Assembly: GCA_964609495.1 (NCBI GenBank)
Contig: CAZSTA010000043.1
Location: 1 to 21,060, forward strand
Source of the DNA: CAZSTA01 sp964609495 [NCBI: uncultured bacterium]
GTDB taxonomy: Bacteria; CAZSTA01
Direction of reading: 5' to 3'
Length of the DNA: 21,060 bases
The notes beneath the pieces are model-generated. The model made no database searches. It was not told the origin of the DNA and saw only the letters and a program-made list of their open reading frames with translations. How positions within the stretch are numbered: position 1 is the first letter of the stretch; each line of letters begins with the position of its first letter. Below, one piece after another: positions 8,280 to 15,593 of the stretch. The translations under genes were made by a program, and so were the position numbers.

Positions 8280-9338
8280 ATGTTTAACTTGAGCTTTGAG
8301 AGGAAAGATTTTGAGAAGAGCTTAGCGGTTCTGTTCTTATCAGTGGCGATATTACTATCTATCTGTGGATGTGAACGCTGTGGCTCACCTGGTCCTCCAG
8401 TAATGTCTCCTCCCAGTAGAGATAGGACTATCTTTGCGGGAATTAATTATGGAGTCTACAAGTCAGAAGATGGAGGAGATAGCTGGGAGTGGCCATCACC
8501 AGATTACGCTCCATATGGTGTGAGAACCCTAGCGATCTCCCCTAATTATGCTAATGATCAGACTATCTTTGCGGGAACTCGGTGGGGAGGAGTATTCGAG
8601 TCCATAGACGGAGGAGGAAACTGGTGGGTAGTTGGGTTATCAGATAAAACTGTGAATGCCCTAGCGATCTCCCCTGATAGGACTATCTTTGCGGGAACTG
8701 AGTATGGGGGAGTCTTCAAGTCCTATGGAGGAGGAGACTGGAGTGAGGTTAATAAGGGGTTAACAAGGCCATACGTGAATGCCCTAGCGATTTCCCCTGA
8801 TTATGAGAATGATTGGACTATCTTTGCGGGAATTCGATGGGGAGGAGTCTACAAGTCCACGAACGGAGGACGGATTTGGAGTTATAGCGGATTAAGTCTA
8901 AGTGTAAAGTATCTAGCGATCTCCCCTGGTTATGGTATTAGTGATTATACTATCTTTGCGGGAACTGAGTATGGAGGAGTCTACAAGTCTACGGACGGAG
9001 GAAGAAGCTGGAGAGGGAGTATGGTTGGGTTATCATATGAGATTGTGGAAGTGAAAGCCCTCGCGATCTCTCCTAATTATGCTACTGATAGGACTATCTT
9101 TGCGGGAACTACGGGGGGAGTCTACAAGTCCACGTATGGAGGAGGAGGCTGGTGGGAATGCTGGGGAATAGAAGACGAAGTTAATGCCCTAGCGATCTCC
9201 CCTAATTATGCTAATGATCAGACTATCTTTGCGGGAACTACGGAGGGAGTCTACAAGTCAACAGATGGAGGAAGATACTGGAGGAAAGTAGGGATATGGA
9301 CATCTGTGGAAGCCCTAGCGATCTCCCCTAATTATTGA
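8280..9338 (+). CDS. Asp-box beta-propeller lipoprotein, copy 1 (seven repeats)
   Basis: 352 residues from the ATG at 8280, preceded by AGAGGTGATATATTG. A longer frame reaches 8199 but would begin inside the promoter. The N-terminus has a basic/acidic head, a hydrophobic stretch (LAVLFLSVAILLS) and the lipobox ICG-Cys31, so it should be an anchored lipoprotein. Seven repeats of about 40-48 residues follow, each with TIFAGT, GGVYKS, an Asp-box-like SxDGGxxW and ALAISPNY. This is the BNR/YCF48/sortilin type of propeller blade, usually used for binding. The repeats are nearly identical in DNA as well. The gene stops in the middle of a repeat unit after SPNY, and the downstream spacer holds frameshifted relics of further repeats. 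The ligand is unknown. Confidence 0.85.
   Translation: MFNLSFERKDFEKSLAVLFLSVAILLSICGCERCGSPGPPVMSPPSRDRTIFAGINYGVYKSEDGGDSWEWPSPDYAPYGVRTLAISPNYANDQTIFAGTRWGGVFESIDGGGNWWVVGLSDKTVNALAISPDRTIFAGTEYGGVFKSYGGGDWSEVNKGLTRPYVNALAISPDYENDWTIFAGIRWGGVYKSTNGGRIWSYSGLSLSVKYLAISPGYGISDYTIFAGTEYGGVYKSTDGGRSWRGSMVGLSYEIVEVKALAISPNYATDRTIFAGTTGGVYKSTYGGGGWWECWGIEDEVNALAISPNYANDQTIFAGTTEGVYKSTDGGRYWRKVGIWTSVEALAISPNY
8527..9239 (+). repeat. Identical 53-bp blade segments inside propeller copy 1
   Basis: Positions 8527-8579 and 9187-9239 are identical over 53 bp (from CCCTAGCGATCT to GCGGGAACT) and 660 bp apart, a whole number of codons. Exact identity, including synonymous sites, points to recent intragenic duplication or gene conversion among blades. 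Confidence 0.8.
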
Positions 9339-9560
9339 TGAATCTGGTAGTGATAGCACTATCTTTGTGGAAACTTATTTGGAGAAGGAGTCTTCAAGTC
9401 CACTGATAAAGGAGAAAGCTGGAGGAAGTTAATATAAGGATTAATATTTCTAACTGTGAGATCCCTTCTAATAGTCCCATCTGATTATGGTAAGTGATGA
9501 GACAATCTTCGTGAAACTACTTAGAGCAAATTGATAGAGGGTGATATTAACTTCTGTCAA
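9339..9560 (+). pseudogene. Decayed propeller-repeat relics after copy 1
   Basis: After the TGA at 9336-9338 the DNA still resembles blade sequence. AGCACTATCTTTGTGGAAACT (from about 9353) matches the TIFAGT segment. After a one-base shift, GGAGTCTTCAAGTCC...GGAGAAAGCTGGAGG reads as GVFKS...GESWR. A weaker relic at about 9471-9518 (CCATCTGATTATGG, GAGACAATCTTCGTG) matches SPDY...TIF. Stops and frameshifts prevent translation. The ancestral protein evidently had more blades. Confidence 0.7.
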
Positions 9561-9581
9561 TTATAAAGAGGTGATGTATTG

Positions 9582-10691
9582 ATGTTTAACTTGATCTTGG
9601 AAGGGAAAGATTTCGAGAAGAGCTTAGTGGTTCTGCTCTTATCAGTGGCGATATTACTATCTATCTGTGGCTGTGAACGCTGTGGCTCACCTGCTCCTCC
9701 CATACTGTCTCCTCCTGGCAGAGATAGGACTATCTTTGCGGGAACTAATGATGGATTCTGCAAGTCTCCGTATGGAGGAGAAGGCTGGTTTTTGATTAAT
9801 AGGGGGTTAACAAATCTACATGTATCTTCCCTAGTGATCTCTCCTACTTATGCTACTGATAGGACTGTCTTTGCGGGAACTGGCTATCCAGGAGAGATCT
9901 TCAAGTCAGAAGGAGGAAGCTGGGAAAGCTGGAGGAAATGCTGGGGAATAGACATAGACAGAGGGGAAGTGTATGTCCTAGCGATCTCTCCTAATTATGC
10001 TAATGATAGCACTATCTTTGCGGGAACTTGGGGAGAGGGAGGAGGGGTCTTCAAGTCAGAAGATGGAGGAGAAAGCTGGAGAGTGGTTGGGTTACCAGGT
10101 GATACTGTGTATGCCCTAGCGATCTCTCCTAATTATGCTACTGATAGCACTATCTTTGCGGGAACTTCTCCCTATGGAAGAGCAGGAGGAGCCTACAAGT
10201 CAGAAGATGGAGGAGAAAGCTGGAGGGCGGTTAATAAGGGGTTACCAACATATACAAATGTGTTTACCCTAGTGATCTCCCCTAATTATGCTACCGACGG
10301 GATTATATTTGCGGGAACTTATTACGGAGTCTACAAATCCATCGATGGAGGAGAAAGCTGGAGGGTGGTTAATAAGGGGTTACCAACATATACAAATGTG
10401 TTTACCCTAGTGATCTCTCCTACTTATGCTACTGATGGGACTATCTTTGCGGGAACTGGCTGCTATCCAGGAGAAGTCTTCAAGTCAGAAGATAGAGGAG
10501 AAAGCTGGAGGAAGGTGTTAACAAGTCGAGATCTGATTCCCCTAGCGATCTCCCCTACTTATGCTACTGATGGGACTATCTTTGCGGGAACTTGGGGAAG
10601 GGGAGTCTTCAAGTCCACGAATGGAGGAGAAAGCTGGAGTTATAGTGGTTTGTTATATGTGCAAGCCCTAGCGATCTCTCCTAATTATTGA
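9582..10691 (+). CDS. Asp-box beta-propeller lipoprotein, copy 2 (seven repeats)
   Basis: 369 residues from the ATG at 9582, preceded by AAAGAGGTGATGTATTG, nearly the same leader as copy 1. The signal region is almost identical in DNA to copy 1 and keeps the lipobox ICG-Cys31 followed by ERCGSPAPP. Seven repeats carry TIFAGT, GVFKSEDGGESW and LAISPNYATD cores; blade inserts vary (GYPGE, WGEGGG, SPYGRAGG), so the loops that would form the propeller face differ from copy 1. The Asp-box GESW is better preserved than in copy 1. The gene ends at the same NY-stop as copy 1. No promoter is evident directly upstream, so it is probably transcribed with copy 1. Ligand or partner cannot be predicted. 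Confidence 0.85.
   Translation: MFNLILEGKDFEKSLVVLLLSVAILLSICGCERCGSPAPPILSPPGRDRTIFAGTNDGFCKSPYGGEGWFLINRGLTNLHVSSLVISPTYATDRTVFAGTGYPGEIFKSEGGSWESWRKCWGIDIDRGEVYVLAISPNYANDSTIFAGTWGEGGGVFKSEDGGESWRVVGLPGDTVYALAISPNYATDSTIFAGTSPYGRAGGAYKSEDGGESWRAVNKGLPTYTNVFTLVISPNYATDGIIFAGTYYGVYKSIDGGESWRVVNKGLPTYTNVFTLVISPTYATDGTIFAGTGCYPGEVFKSEDRGESWRKVLTSRDLIPLAISPTYATDGTIFAGTWGRGVFKSTNGGESWSYSGLLYVQALAISPNY
10206..10417 (+). repeat. Recent 138-bp tandem duplication of one blade in propeller copy 2
   Basis: 10206-10279 and 10344-10417 are the same 74 bp apart from one mismatch (C at 10228, T at 10366), offset by 138 bp or 46 codons, one blade. The encoded stretch NKGLPTYTNVFTLVIS is repeated exactly. 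This is a very recent blade duplication. Confidence 0.85.
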
Positions 10692-10764
10692 TAAATCTGG
10701 CAGTGATAGCACTATCTTTGTGGAAACTTAGGGAGGGGAGCTTTCAGATTCACCGATTAACCTA
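10692..10764 (+). pseudogene. Decayed propeller-repeat relic after copy 2
   Basis: The 47 bp across the stop (10684-10730) match 9331-9377 behind copy 1 with only two differences, including the lost TIFAGT segment. The match to blade DNA continues as GGGAGGGGAGCTTTCAGATTCACCGAT, resembling the GGVFKSTD coding sequence, with TAG where a TGG codon would be expected. So both copies carry the same broken end. Confidence 0.7.
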
Positions 10765-11751
10765 ATGAGAGAAGTAGTCATCTTATTAATAACAGTTATA
10801 TTCTCAGTGGCGCTTAATCCTATAATATGTCTTGGACTTCCTACTCTGGAGACTGGAGACATTTCTCCCTACTCGGAGGTCATATATGACTCTACGCCCA
10901 TAATAGGGGAAGTTACGATATCTCCTCCAGTCCCCGACCCCGAAATCCCCACTACTATCACCGCCGAAGTATATAGCAATTATAACCGAACGGACTTTTC
11001 AGTCTCCTCAGTCGCTCTACTATATAGCATAGACGGAATGAGTAGCTGGGATAGGATAGAGATGCTGAGGGATAATGAGGAGGATATCTGGCAAGCGCAA
11101 ATTCCAAAGCAACCTAGAGGGACTAAGGTCGATTATTACTTAGTTGTTAGAGATGAGATTGGCAATATGGCGATCGAGATACCCCGAATGGTGAGCAGGT
11201 GGCTACCCAATGATGAGGAGATGATCGCTGGGCCAATAGATCGCAACGATCTAGATCGAGTTCTACCGCCCGATTTAGATATATTAGGCACTTGGGTTGG
11301 CTATAATGAAGATCATCTCTACCTTAAGTTGGAATTAGAGGGCAAGATAAATGTTTATCACATTATTCCTTTAATTTTGAATGCCTATCTCATCTCGATC
11401 GGTGATCCTGAAGCCGATCCTTACGGAAACGTCTTGACTTATCCAGCTATCGTATATATACCATTGTTAGATAAGCTAAATCTCCTCTCCGATGGAGCAG
11501 TCCTGCTAGATACAAACGACTTCGAATCTATTTCTGTTCAGAATGCGAAAATACGAGTAAAAGTTCACAACAATATGATCTATCTAAGATGTCGCCGATC
11601 AGATCTAGGATCAGCATCCGCCTCCGAATATAAGATATGTTTCTTCACCATAAAAGCTGAGAACTTCTTCCCCCTCAAGATTCCTACTCCTAGAGAGGCT
11701 ACTAATTATGTAACGATATACTTAGGTGGACATTCCTACGTGGTGAATTAA
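10765..11751 (+). CDS. Exported Ig-like / DOMON-like beta-sandwich protein
   Basis: 328 residues. A signal peptide covers about 1-24 (MREVVILLITVIFSVALNPI). Residues 45-140 look like a fibronectin/Ig-type domain: PIIGEVTISPP, TTITAEVYSNY, VSSVALLYSIDG, IWQAQIPKQPRG, VDYYLVVRDEIGN, the pattern found next to carbohydrate-active and repeat proteins. Residues 155-328 form a second beta-rich domain with WVGYNEDHLYLKLELEG and VRVKVHNNMIYLRCR-like strands, similar to DOMON/CBM9 sandwiches that bind sugars or haem. I do not recognise a named family. The ATG lies in the relic tail of the propeller gene with no good Shine-Dalgarno, so the start is less sure. The next gene begins 2 bp after its stop, so the two are probably cotranscribed. 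Confidence 0.75.
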   Translation: MREVVILLITVIFSVALNPIICLGLPTLETGDISPYSEVIYDSTPIIGEVTISPPVPDPEIPTTITAEVYSNYNRTDFSVSSVALLYSIDGMSSWDRIEMLRDNEEDIWQAQIPKQPRGTKVDYYLVVRDEIGNMAIEIPRMVSRWLPNDEEMIAGPIDRNDLDRVLPPDLDILGTWVGYNEDHLYLKLELEGKINVYHIIPLILNAYLISIGDPEADPYGNVLTYPAIVYIPLLDKLNLLSDGAVLLDTNDFESISVQNAKIRVKVHNNMIYLRCRRSDLGSASASEYKICFFTIKAENFFPLKIPTPREATNYVTIYLGGHSYVVN

Positions 11752-11753
11752 AC

Positions 11754-13001
11754 TTGATATCATCGAAATATAGAGCGATAATTTCGATTATAATAATTCT
11801 ACTCAGATTTAGTGGCTGTGTAGCTCCCATCAGAGAGATTAAGCGATGGCCATACTATGGAAAGTTGCGAGTGGGAGTGGCTGAGGTGGAAATAACCCCT
11901 CACTCTGGCACTCCTTTGGCGGGGTATTCCATACGACGGGGAAGACCTTTCCGATGCGTTAGAGATAGGTTATATGCTAGGGCAGTTGTATTGGATAATG
12001 GCTACGAGAGAGCGGTTATAGTATCAGTTGATCTATTGCTCATAACCAAAAAGCTATATAATCAGATCGCGGAGAGAGTTAAGGATATCACTGGGATTGA
12101 TGAGGACCACCTACTGATCGCCTCTACTCATACCCACTCTGGCCCTGGAGCTTACGATAAAACCCTCCGCTTTCTAATGGGAGAATACGACCGGCTAGTA
12201 TTCAATTTCCTGGTGGAGAGGATAAGCAGGGCTATACGCTTAGCGAATGAAAATATCATGGGAGCTAAGCTGGGTCTGGGGAGAGGCTTTGAGTATGAAT
12301 TAGCGGTTAATAGAGACAGGGAAATTGGTTCGATAGATCCAGAGATAGGAGTTATAAGGATAGATAATGAAGCAGGAGAGCCGATAGCGATTATGTATAA
12401 TTTCTCGGTGCATCCGATCAGCGATAAGAGTTTGAGGGTCTCAGCCGATTTTCCCGGATATGCCGCCAGAGTGATCAAACAAGAGACCGGAGCTATCGCT
12501 CTCTACATAAATGGTGCTCAAGGAGATGTCAATCCCGCCCATCTGAATAAGAGAAAAGGGTTCGCGGGAGCGATCGAGATGGGACGAAAATTAGGAGAGA
12601 AAGTTGCAGACATCTCCGAGGATATAGATACCACGGATGAGGTATATCTGAAGTTCGAACGACAGGAATTGATTTTGAATCCGACTAATAATTATAGGAC
12701 TTCCATCGAAGCCCTGGTGATCAATGATGCTATACTATTAGGTATTCCCGGAGAGATGTTCGTTGAACTTGGTCTGAAGATCAAAAAGGAAGTGAGGAAA
12801 CTTGGCTTCCAATATCCCTGGATAGTCGGATTAGCCAATGATCATATAGGATATATATTAACTAAGTCTGCTTACAGACGACATGAATACGAGGCTTTTC
12901 TCTCCTTTTTCGGTCCTGATCTGGGAGATTTTTTTGTCTCCGAAACGATCGATTTGGCTAAGCGTTTAGAACCTGATAATACCATCTCCGCAGTAAAATA
13001 G
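11754..13001 (+). CDS. Neutral/alkaline non-lysosomal ceramidase-family lipoprotein
   Basis: 415 residues from a TTG start with GGTGA about 9 bp upstream; no ATG fits the signal sequence. The head is hydrophobic (IISIIIILLRFSG) with lipobox FSG-Cys22, so it is probably anchored in a membrane. The family's N-terminal domain follows: VAEVEITPHSGTPLAGY (42-58), the zinc-ligand loop STHTHSGPG with His126 and His128, NFSVHP with His220, GAQGDVNP (254-261), then IPGEMF with Glu334 and the GYILT...YRRHEYE region with tyrosines near the metal. In Pseudomonas ceramidase the GDVSPN serine is the nucleophile; here that position is Asn260. Hydrolysis may use another route, act on another substrate, or be lost. 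It is at the end of the surface-protein run, 17 bp before the AlaX gene. Confidence 0.82.
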   Translation: MISSKYRAIISIIIILLRFSGCVAPIREIKRWPYYGKLRVGVAEVEITPHSGTPLAGYSIRRGRPFRCVRDRLYARAVVLDNGYERAVIVSVDLLLITKKLYNQIAERVKDITGIDEDHLLIASTHTHSGPGAYDKTLRFLMGEYDRLVFNFLVERISRAIRLANENIMGAKLGLGRGFEYELAVNRDREIGSIDPEIGVIRIDNEAGEPIAIMYNFSVHPISDKSLRVSADFPGYAARVIKQETGAIALYINGAQGDVNPAHLNKRKGFAGAIEMGRKLGEKVADISEDIDTTDEVYLKFERQELILNPTNNYRTSIEALVINDAILLGIPGEMFVELGLKIKKEVRKLGFQYPWIVGLANDHIGYILTKSAYRRHEYEAFLSFFGPDLGDFFVSETIDLAKRLEPDNTISAVK

Positions 13002-13018
13002 AAAGGCTGTGATGATCT

Positions 13019-14221
13019 GTGACTAATAGATTATATCATCTTGATCCTTACCAGGCGGAGTTCACCGCTACGGTAAAGGATAAGAAAGTAGAAGGGGATA
13101 GAATTGAATTGATCTTAGATCAGACCTGCTTCTATCCCACCTCCGGGGGACAGCCGTTCGATACTGGGACTATCAATCATATCCCGGTAATAGATGTTTT
13201 CGAGAGGGGGGATGGAGAGATAGTTCATATCCTAAATGAGGATATAAAGACAGATACAATCGAGGGAAGAATAGATTGGGAAAGGCGTTTTGATAATATG
13301 CAACAACATTCTGGTCAACATATCCTCTCCCAATGTTTCCTCAAGATCTTCGAGGCTCAAACTACCTCCTTCCATCTGGGCGATGAGATAACTACTATAG
13401 ATATAACTAAGGATGAATTGACTTGGGAGGAAGCTGAGGAGGTAGAGAAGCTAGCTAATAGTATAGTGTTAGCGGATAAACCCATAAAAACCCATCTTAT
13501 AAGCGAGGAGCAAGCAGAGAACTTCAATTTAAGAAAGCCTCCCACTAAATCTCGTGAGAGATATATCAGGGTTGTGGAGGTAGAGGGATTCGATTTTTCT
13601 GCTTGTGGGGGAACTCATTGCTTATCCACAGGAGAGATCGGGTTGATAAAGATCAGGAGATGGGAGAGGAAGAAGGGGAATACCAGGGTAGAATTCTTTT
13701 GCGGGTGGAGGGCGATCAAGGATTACAATTGGAAACATCGGATGATAAGCGATCTGGCAGGATCGCTGACAGTGAAGGATAAGGAGCTTCATCTCGCGAT
13801 AGAAAAATTGATAGACGAGAATAGGGATATCCGAAGAGAACTAAACGAGGTAAAGGCTAGATTGCTCGATTACGAAGCCGAGGAGTTAATCGACGAGGCA
13901 ATCGAGATCGAAGAGATCAGGGTCGTGAGCGAAGTCTTTGAGGGTAGAGAGTTGGGAGAGATCAGGCAATTGGCTGGCAAGATAGCTGGTCAAGAGAAGT
14001 GCATAGCCCTGCTTGGCCTCAAAGGGGAGAAAGCCTCCCTTATCTTCGCTCGATCCGAGGATTTGGATATCAATATGAAGGAGTTAATAAAGGGAGCTTG
14101 TGTCATTATAAAGGGTAGAGGAGGCGGAAGGCCTAGCTGGGCTCAAGGCGGAGGACAGGAGGGAGATAAACTCCAAGAGGCTCTTGATTTCGCGATCGAA
14201 TGTTTAACCAAAGGTAAATAA
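13019..14221 (+). CDS. Alanyl-tRNA editing protein, AlaX-L type with DHHA1 domain
   Basis: 400 residues from a GTG start; an ATG a few bases earlier is out of frame and stops at once. It is a free-standing editing factor that deacylates mischarged tRNA-Ala (Ser- or Gly-tRNA-Ala) in the cytoplasm. The AlaRS-like domain has CFYPTSGGQP (37-46), the zinc motif HxxxH (His97, His101 in HSGQH) and CxxxH (Cys196, His200 in ACGGTH). A coiled coil spans about 255-295. The C-terminal DHHA1 domain ends with GRGGGRPSWAQGGG (367-380), the usual tRNA-binding glycine-rich motif. The length fits AlaX-L (about 400). It follows the ceramidase-like gene closely, so it may share its transcript, but no functional link is obvious. 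Confidence 0.92.
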   Translation: MTNRLYHLDPYQAEFTATVKDKKVEGDRIELILDQTCFYPTSGGQPFDTGTINHIPVIDVFERGDGEIVHILNEDIKTDTIEGRIDWERRFDNMQQHSGQHILSQCFLKIFEAQTTSFHLGDEITTIDITKDELTWEEAEEVEKLANSIVLADKPIKTHLISEEQAENFNLRKPPTKSRERYIRVVEVEGFDFSACGGTHCLSTGEIGLIKIRRWERKKGNTRVEFFCGWRAIKDYNWKHRMISDLAGSLTVKDKELHLAIEKLIDENRDIRRELNEVKARLLDYEAEELIDEAIEIEEIRVVSEVFEGRELGEIRQLAGKIAGQEKCIALLGLKGEKASLIFARSEDLDINMKELIKGACVIIKGRGGGRPSWAQGGGQEGDKLQEALDFAIECLTKGK

Positions 14222-14236
14222 ATTTACGAATATCTA

Positions 14237-14265
14237 TTGACCTATCAGATAATTTTTGATAAAAT
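14237..14265 (+). promoter_or_regulatory. Sigma70-type promoter for the sugar transferase gene
   Basis: TTGACC (14237-14242), 17 bp, TAAAAT (14260-14265); each hexamer is one base off consensus. It lies just after the AlaX stop, with the expected start near 14272 and the ATG at 14311. Confidence 0.75.
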
Positions 14266-14282
14266 AGATATGGTGGGTATCA

Positions 14283-14301
14283 CTCCTGTCCTCAACAGGA
14301 G
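14283..14301 (+). promoter_or_regulatory. Leader hairpin abutting the sugar transferase ribosome binding site
   Basis: CTCCTGT (14283-14289) pairs perfectly with ACAGGAG (14295-14301) around the 5-nt loop CCTCA. The 3' arm includes a GGAG that could serve as Shine-Dalgarno, while GGGGAGGG directly after it stays free. The pyrimidine-rich 5' arm could pair with either. Position and symmetry suggest control of translation, but this is inference. Confidence 0.5.
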
Positions 14302-14310
14302 GGGAGGGAT

Positions 14311-14868
14311 ATGGTAAAAAGAGCGATTGATATAGTGATTTCTTCGCTAGGACTGATAATATTAGCACCTCTGTTTCTAGTGGTTGCTATACTTATTAAG
14401 AGAGATTCTCCGGGTCCGGTATTTTTTCGCCAGATAAGGATTGGGAGAGATGAAAAGCCATTTCTGATCTGTAAGTTCAGGACTATGGTGGAGAATGCCC
14501 CTCGCCTCGGTCCCGAACTCACTCAGAAGGATGATCCTCGAATAACTAGGGTGGGTAGGATATTGCGTCGAACTAGTATAGATGAGCTTCCTCAATTGAT
14601 AAACGTCCTCAAGGGGGAGATGAGCTTAATAGGGCCTAGACCAGAAATTCCCTCCATCGTAAGGAATTATACTCCTAAGCAGAAGAAGGTCTTAAAGGTT
14701 AAGCCAGGGATGACAGGTTTATCTCAAGTGAATGGTCGAGATACTCTCTCTCTATCTAAGAAGTTAAGAATAGACTTAGAATATGTCAAGAAGCAGTCTA
14801 TACTCTTAGATGTGTATATCTTATTTAAGACTTTATCCGTGATCTTCTCCTCCAAAGGAGTAAATTAG
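14311..14868 (+). CDS. Minimal bacterial sugar transferase (polyprenol-phosphate phosphoglycosyl transferase)
   Basis: 185 residues, PF02397 family, the short PglC-like form. It should transfer a sugar-1-phosphate from a UDP-sugar to undecaprenyl phosphate, starting a glycan for exopolysaccharide, O-antigen or protein glycosylation. Residues 3-30 are the re-entrant membrane helix (RAIDIVISSLGLIILAPLFL); then come SPGPVFF (33-39), KFRTM (55-59), the catalytic Asp91-Glu92 in TSIDELPQL, SLIGPRPE (105-112) and KPGMTGLSQVNGR. All key positions are present. No other glycan assembly gene is in the window, so the pathway is unknown. It has its own promoter and a strong purine-rich RBS. Confidence 0.92.
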   Translation: MVKRAIDIVISSLGLIILAPLFLVVAILIKRDSPGPVFFRQIRIGRDEKPFLICKFRTMVENAPRLGPELTQKDDPRITRVGRILRRTSIDELPQLINVLKGEMSLIGPRPEIPSIVRNYTPKQKKVLKVKPGMTGLSQVNGRDTLSLSKKLRIDLEYVKKQSILLDVYILFKTLSVIFSSKGVN

Positions 14869-14974
14869 CTCTTATCTACGGAACAGAGGAATCTACCGAC
14901 TTCAATTGAGCACTCCCTCCTAAAATATCGCGGTTATGATAGGTATGTAATTTAAGTAGTTTCAAAGAGGCGAT

Positions 14975-15433
14975 ATGATCGAGAAAGCATGCCTCGATAA
15001 GGCTGAAGAGATTCTGTCGGTGATCAACACGAGCAATCGAGAAGCATATAAGAGTGTGATCCCGAAGGAACACTTCAGGGAACCTGTTCTATCTCTAGAG
15101 GAGCTCTTAGAGGATTTTGAGAAGATGACGTTTTACGTCTATAAGAGCGGAAGTAGGATTGTTGGTGTCGCGGCTCTACAGATCGAAAGTGAGGGAACTG
15201 GGAGGATTCGCTTGGTTTACATACTTCCGGAACATCAAAGGAAGGGAATCGGAACTGCTTTAGTAACCTGTCTGGAACGGAAAGCTGGAGAGATAGACCT
15301 CAGAAGATTGAGGCTCCTCACCATAGGGGGTGCCAAGTGGGCAGTCAACTTCTACAAGAAGTTGGGATATAATTTGGCTGACAAGATTGAGAGGCCTTGG
15401 GGCTTTGACGTGTTTATGGAAAAAGAGTTATAG
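14975..15433 (+). CDS. GNAT-family N-acetyltransferase
   Basis: 152 residues with AAAGAGGCGAT before the ATG. The acetyl-CoA site is clear: strand VYILPEHQ followed by Gln88-Arg-Lys-Gly91-Ile-Gly93-Thr-Ala, the RxxGxG/A pyrophosphate loop of GNAT enzymes. A later conserved stretch NFYKKLGY (125-132) is the usual motif B tail. The central strands VGVAALQIES and RIRLVYIL fit the fold. The acceptor cannot be predicted; the family includes enzymes acting on small amines, antibiotics and protein N-termini. It is 106 bp after the sugar transferase on the same strand, with no promoter that I can support between them. Confidence 0.88.
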   Translation: MIEKACLDKAEEILSVINTSNREAYKSVIPKEHFREPVLSLEELLEDFEKMTFYVYKSGSRIVGVAALQIESEGTGRIRLVYILPEHQRKGIGTALVTCLERKAGEIDLRRLRLLTIGGAKWAVNFYKKLGYNLADKIERPWGFDVFMEKEL

Positions 15434-15593
15434 TTAACTCTCAGTGTTGGAAAGAATGGTAAGAAAGTAGCGATAATTCCAGAGATAGGGTAAAAATGGA
15501 TCATAACATTTTACTGCTTTTTTCTAATTTTTAATAGTTAGTCTCAAAAAAGTTTCTGGATGTTTTATTGAGATATTCGAGATCAAATTATGC

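Noticed and set aside
8440-10690. Regularly spaced repeats as a CRISPR array
   Set aside because: The repeats are in frame, encode Asp-box propeller blades, and vary like protein repeats; there are no fixed-length spacers.
14876-14974. Possible promoter before the GNAT gene (TTGAGC ... TAAAAT)
   Set aside because: The hexamers are only about 9 bp apart, so they cannot form a sigma70 promoter.
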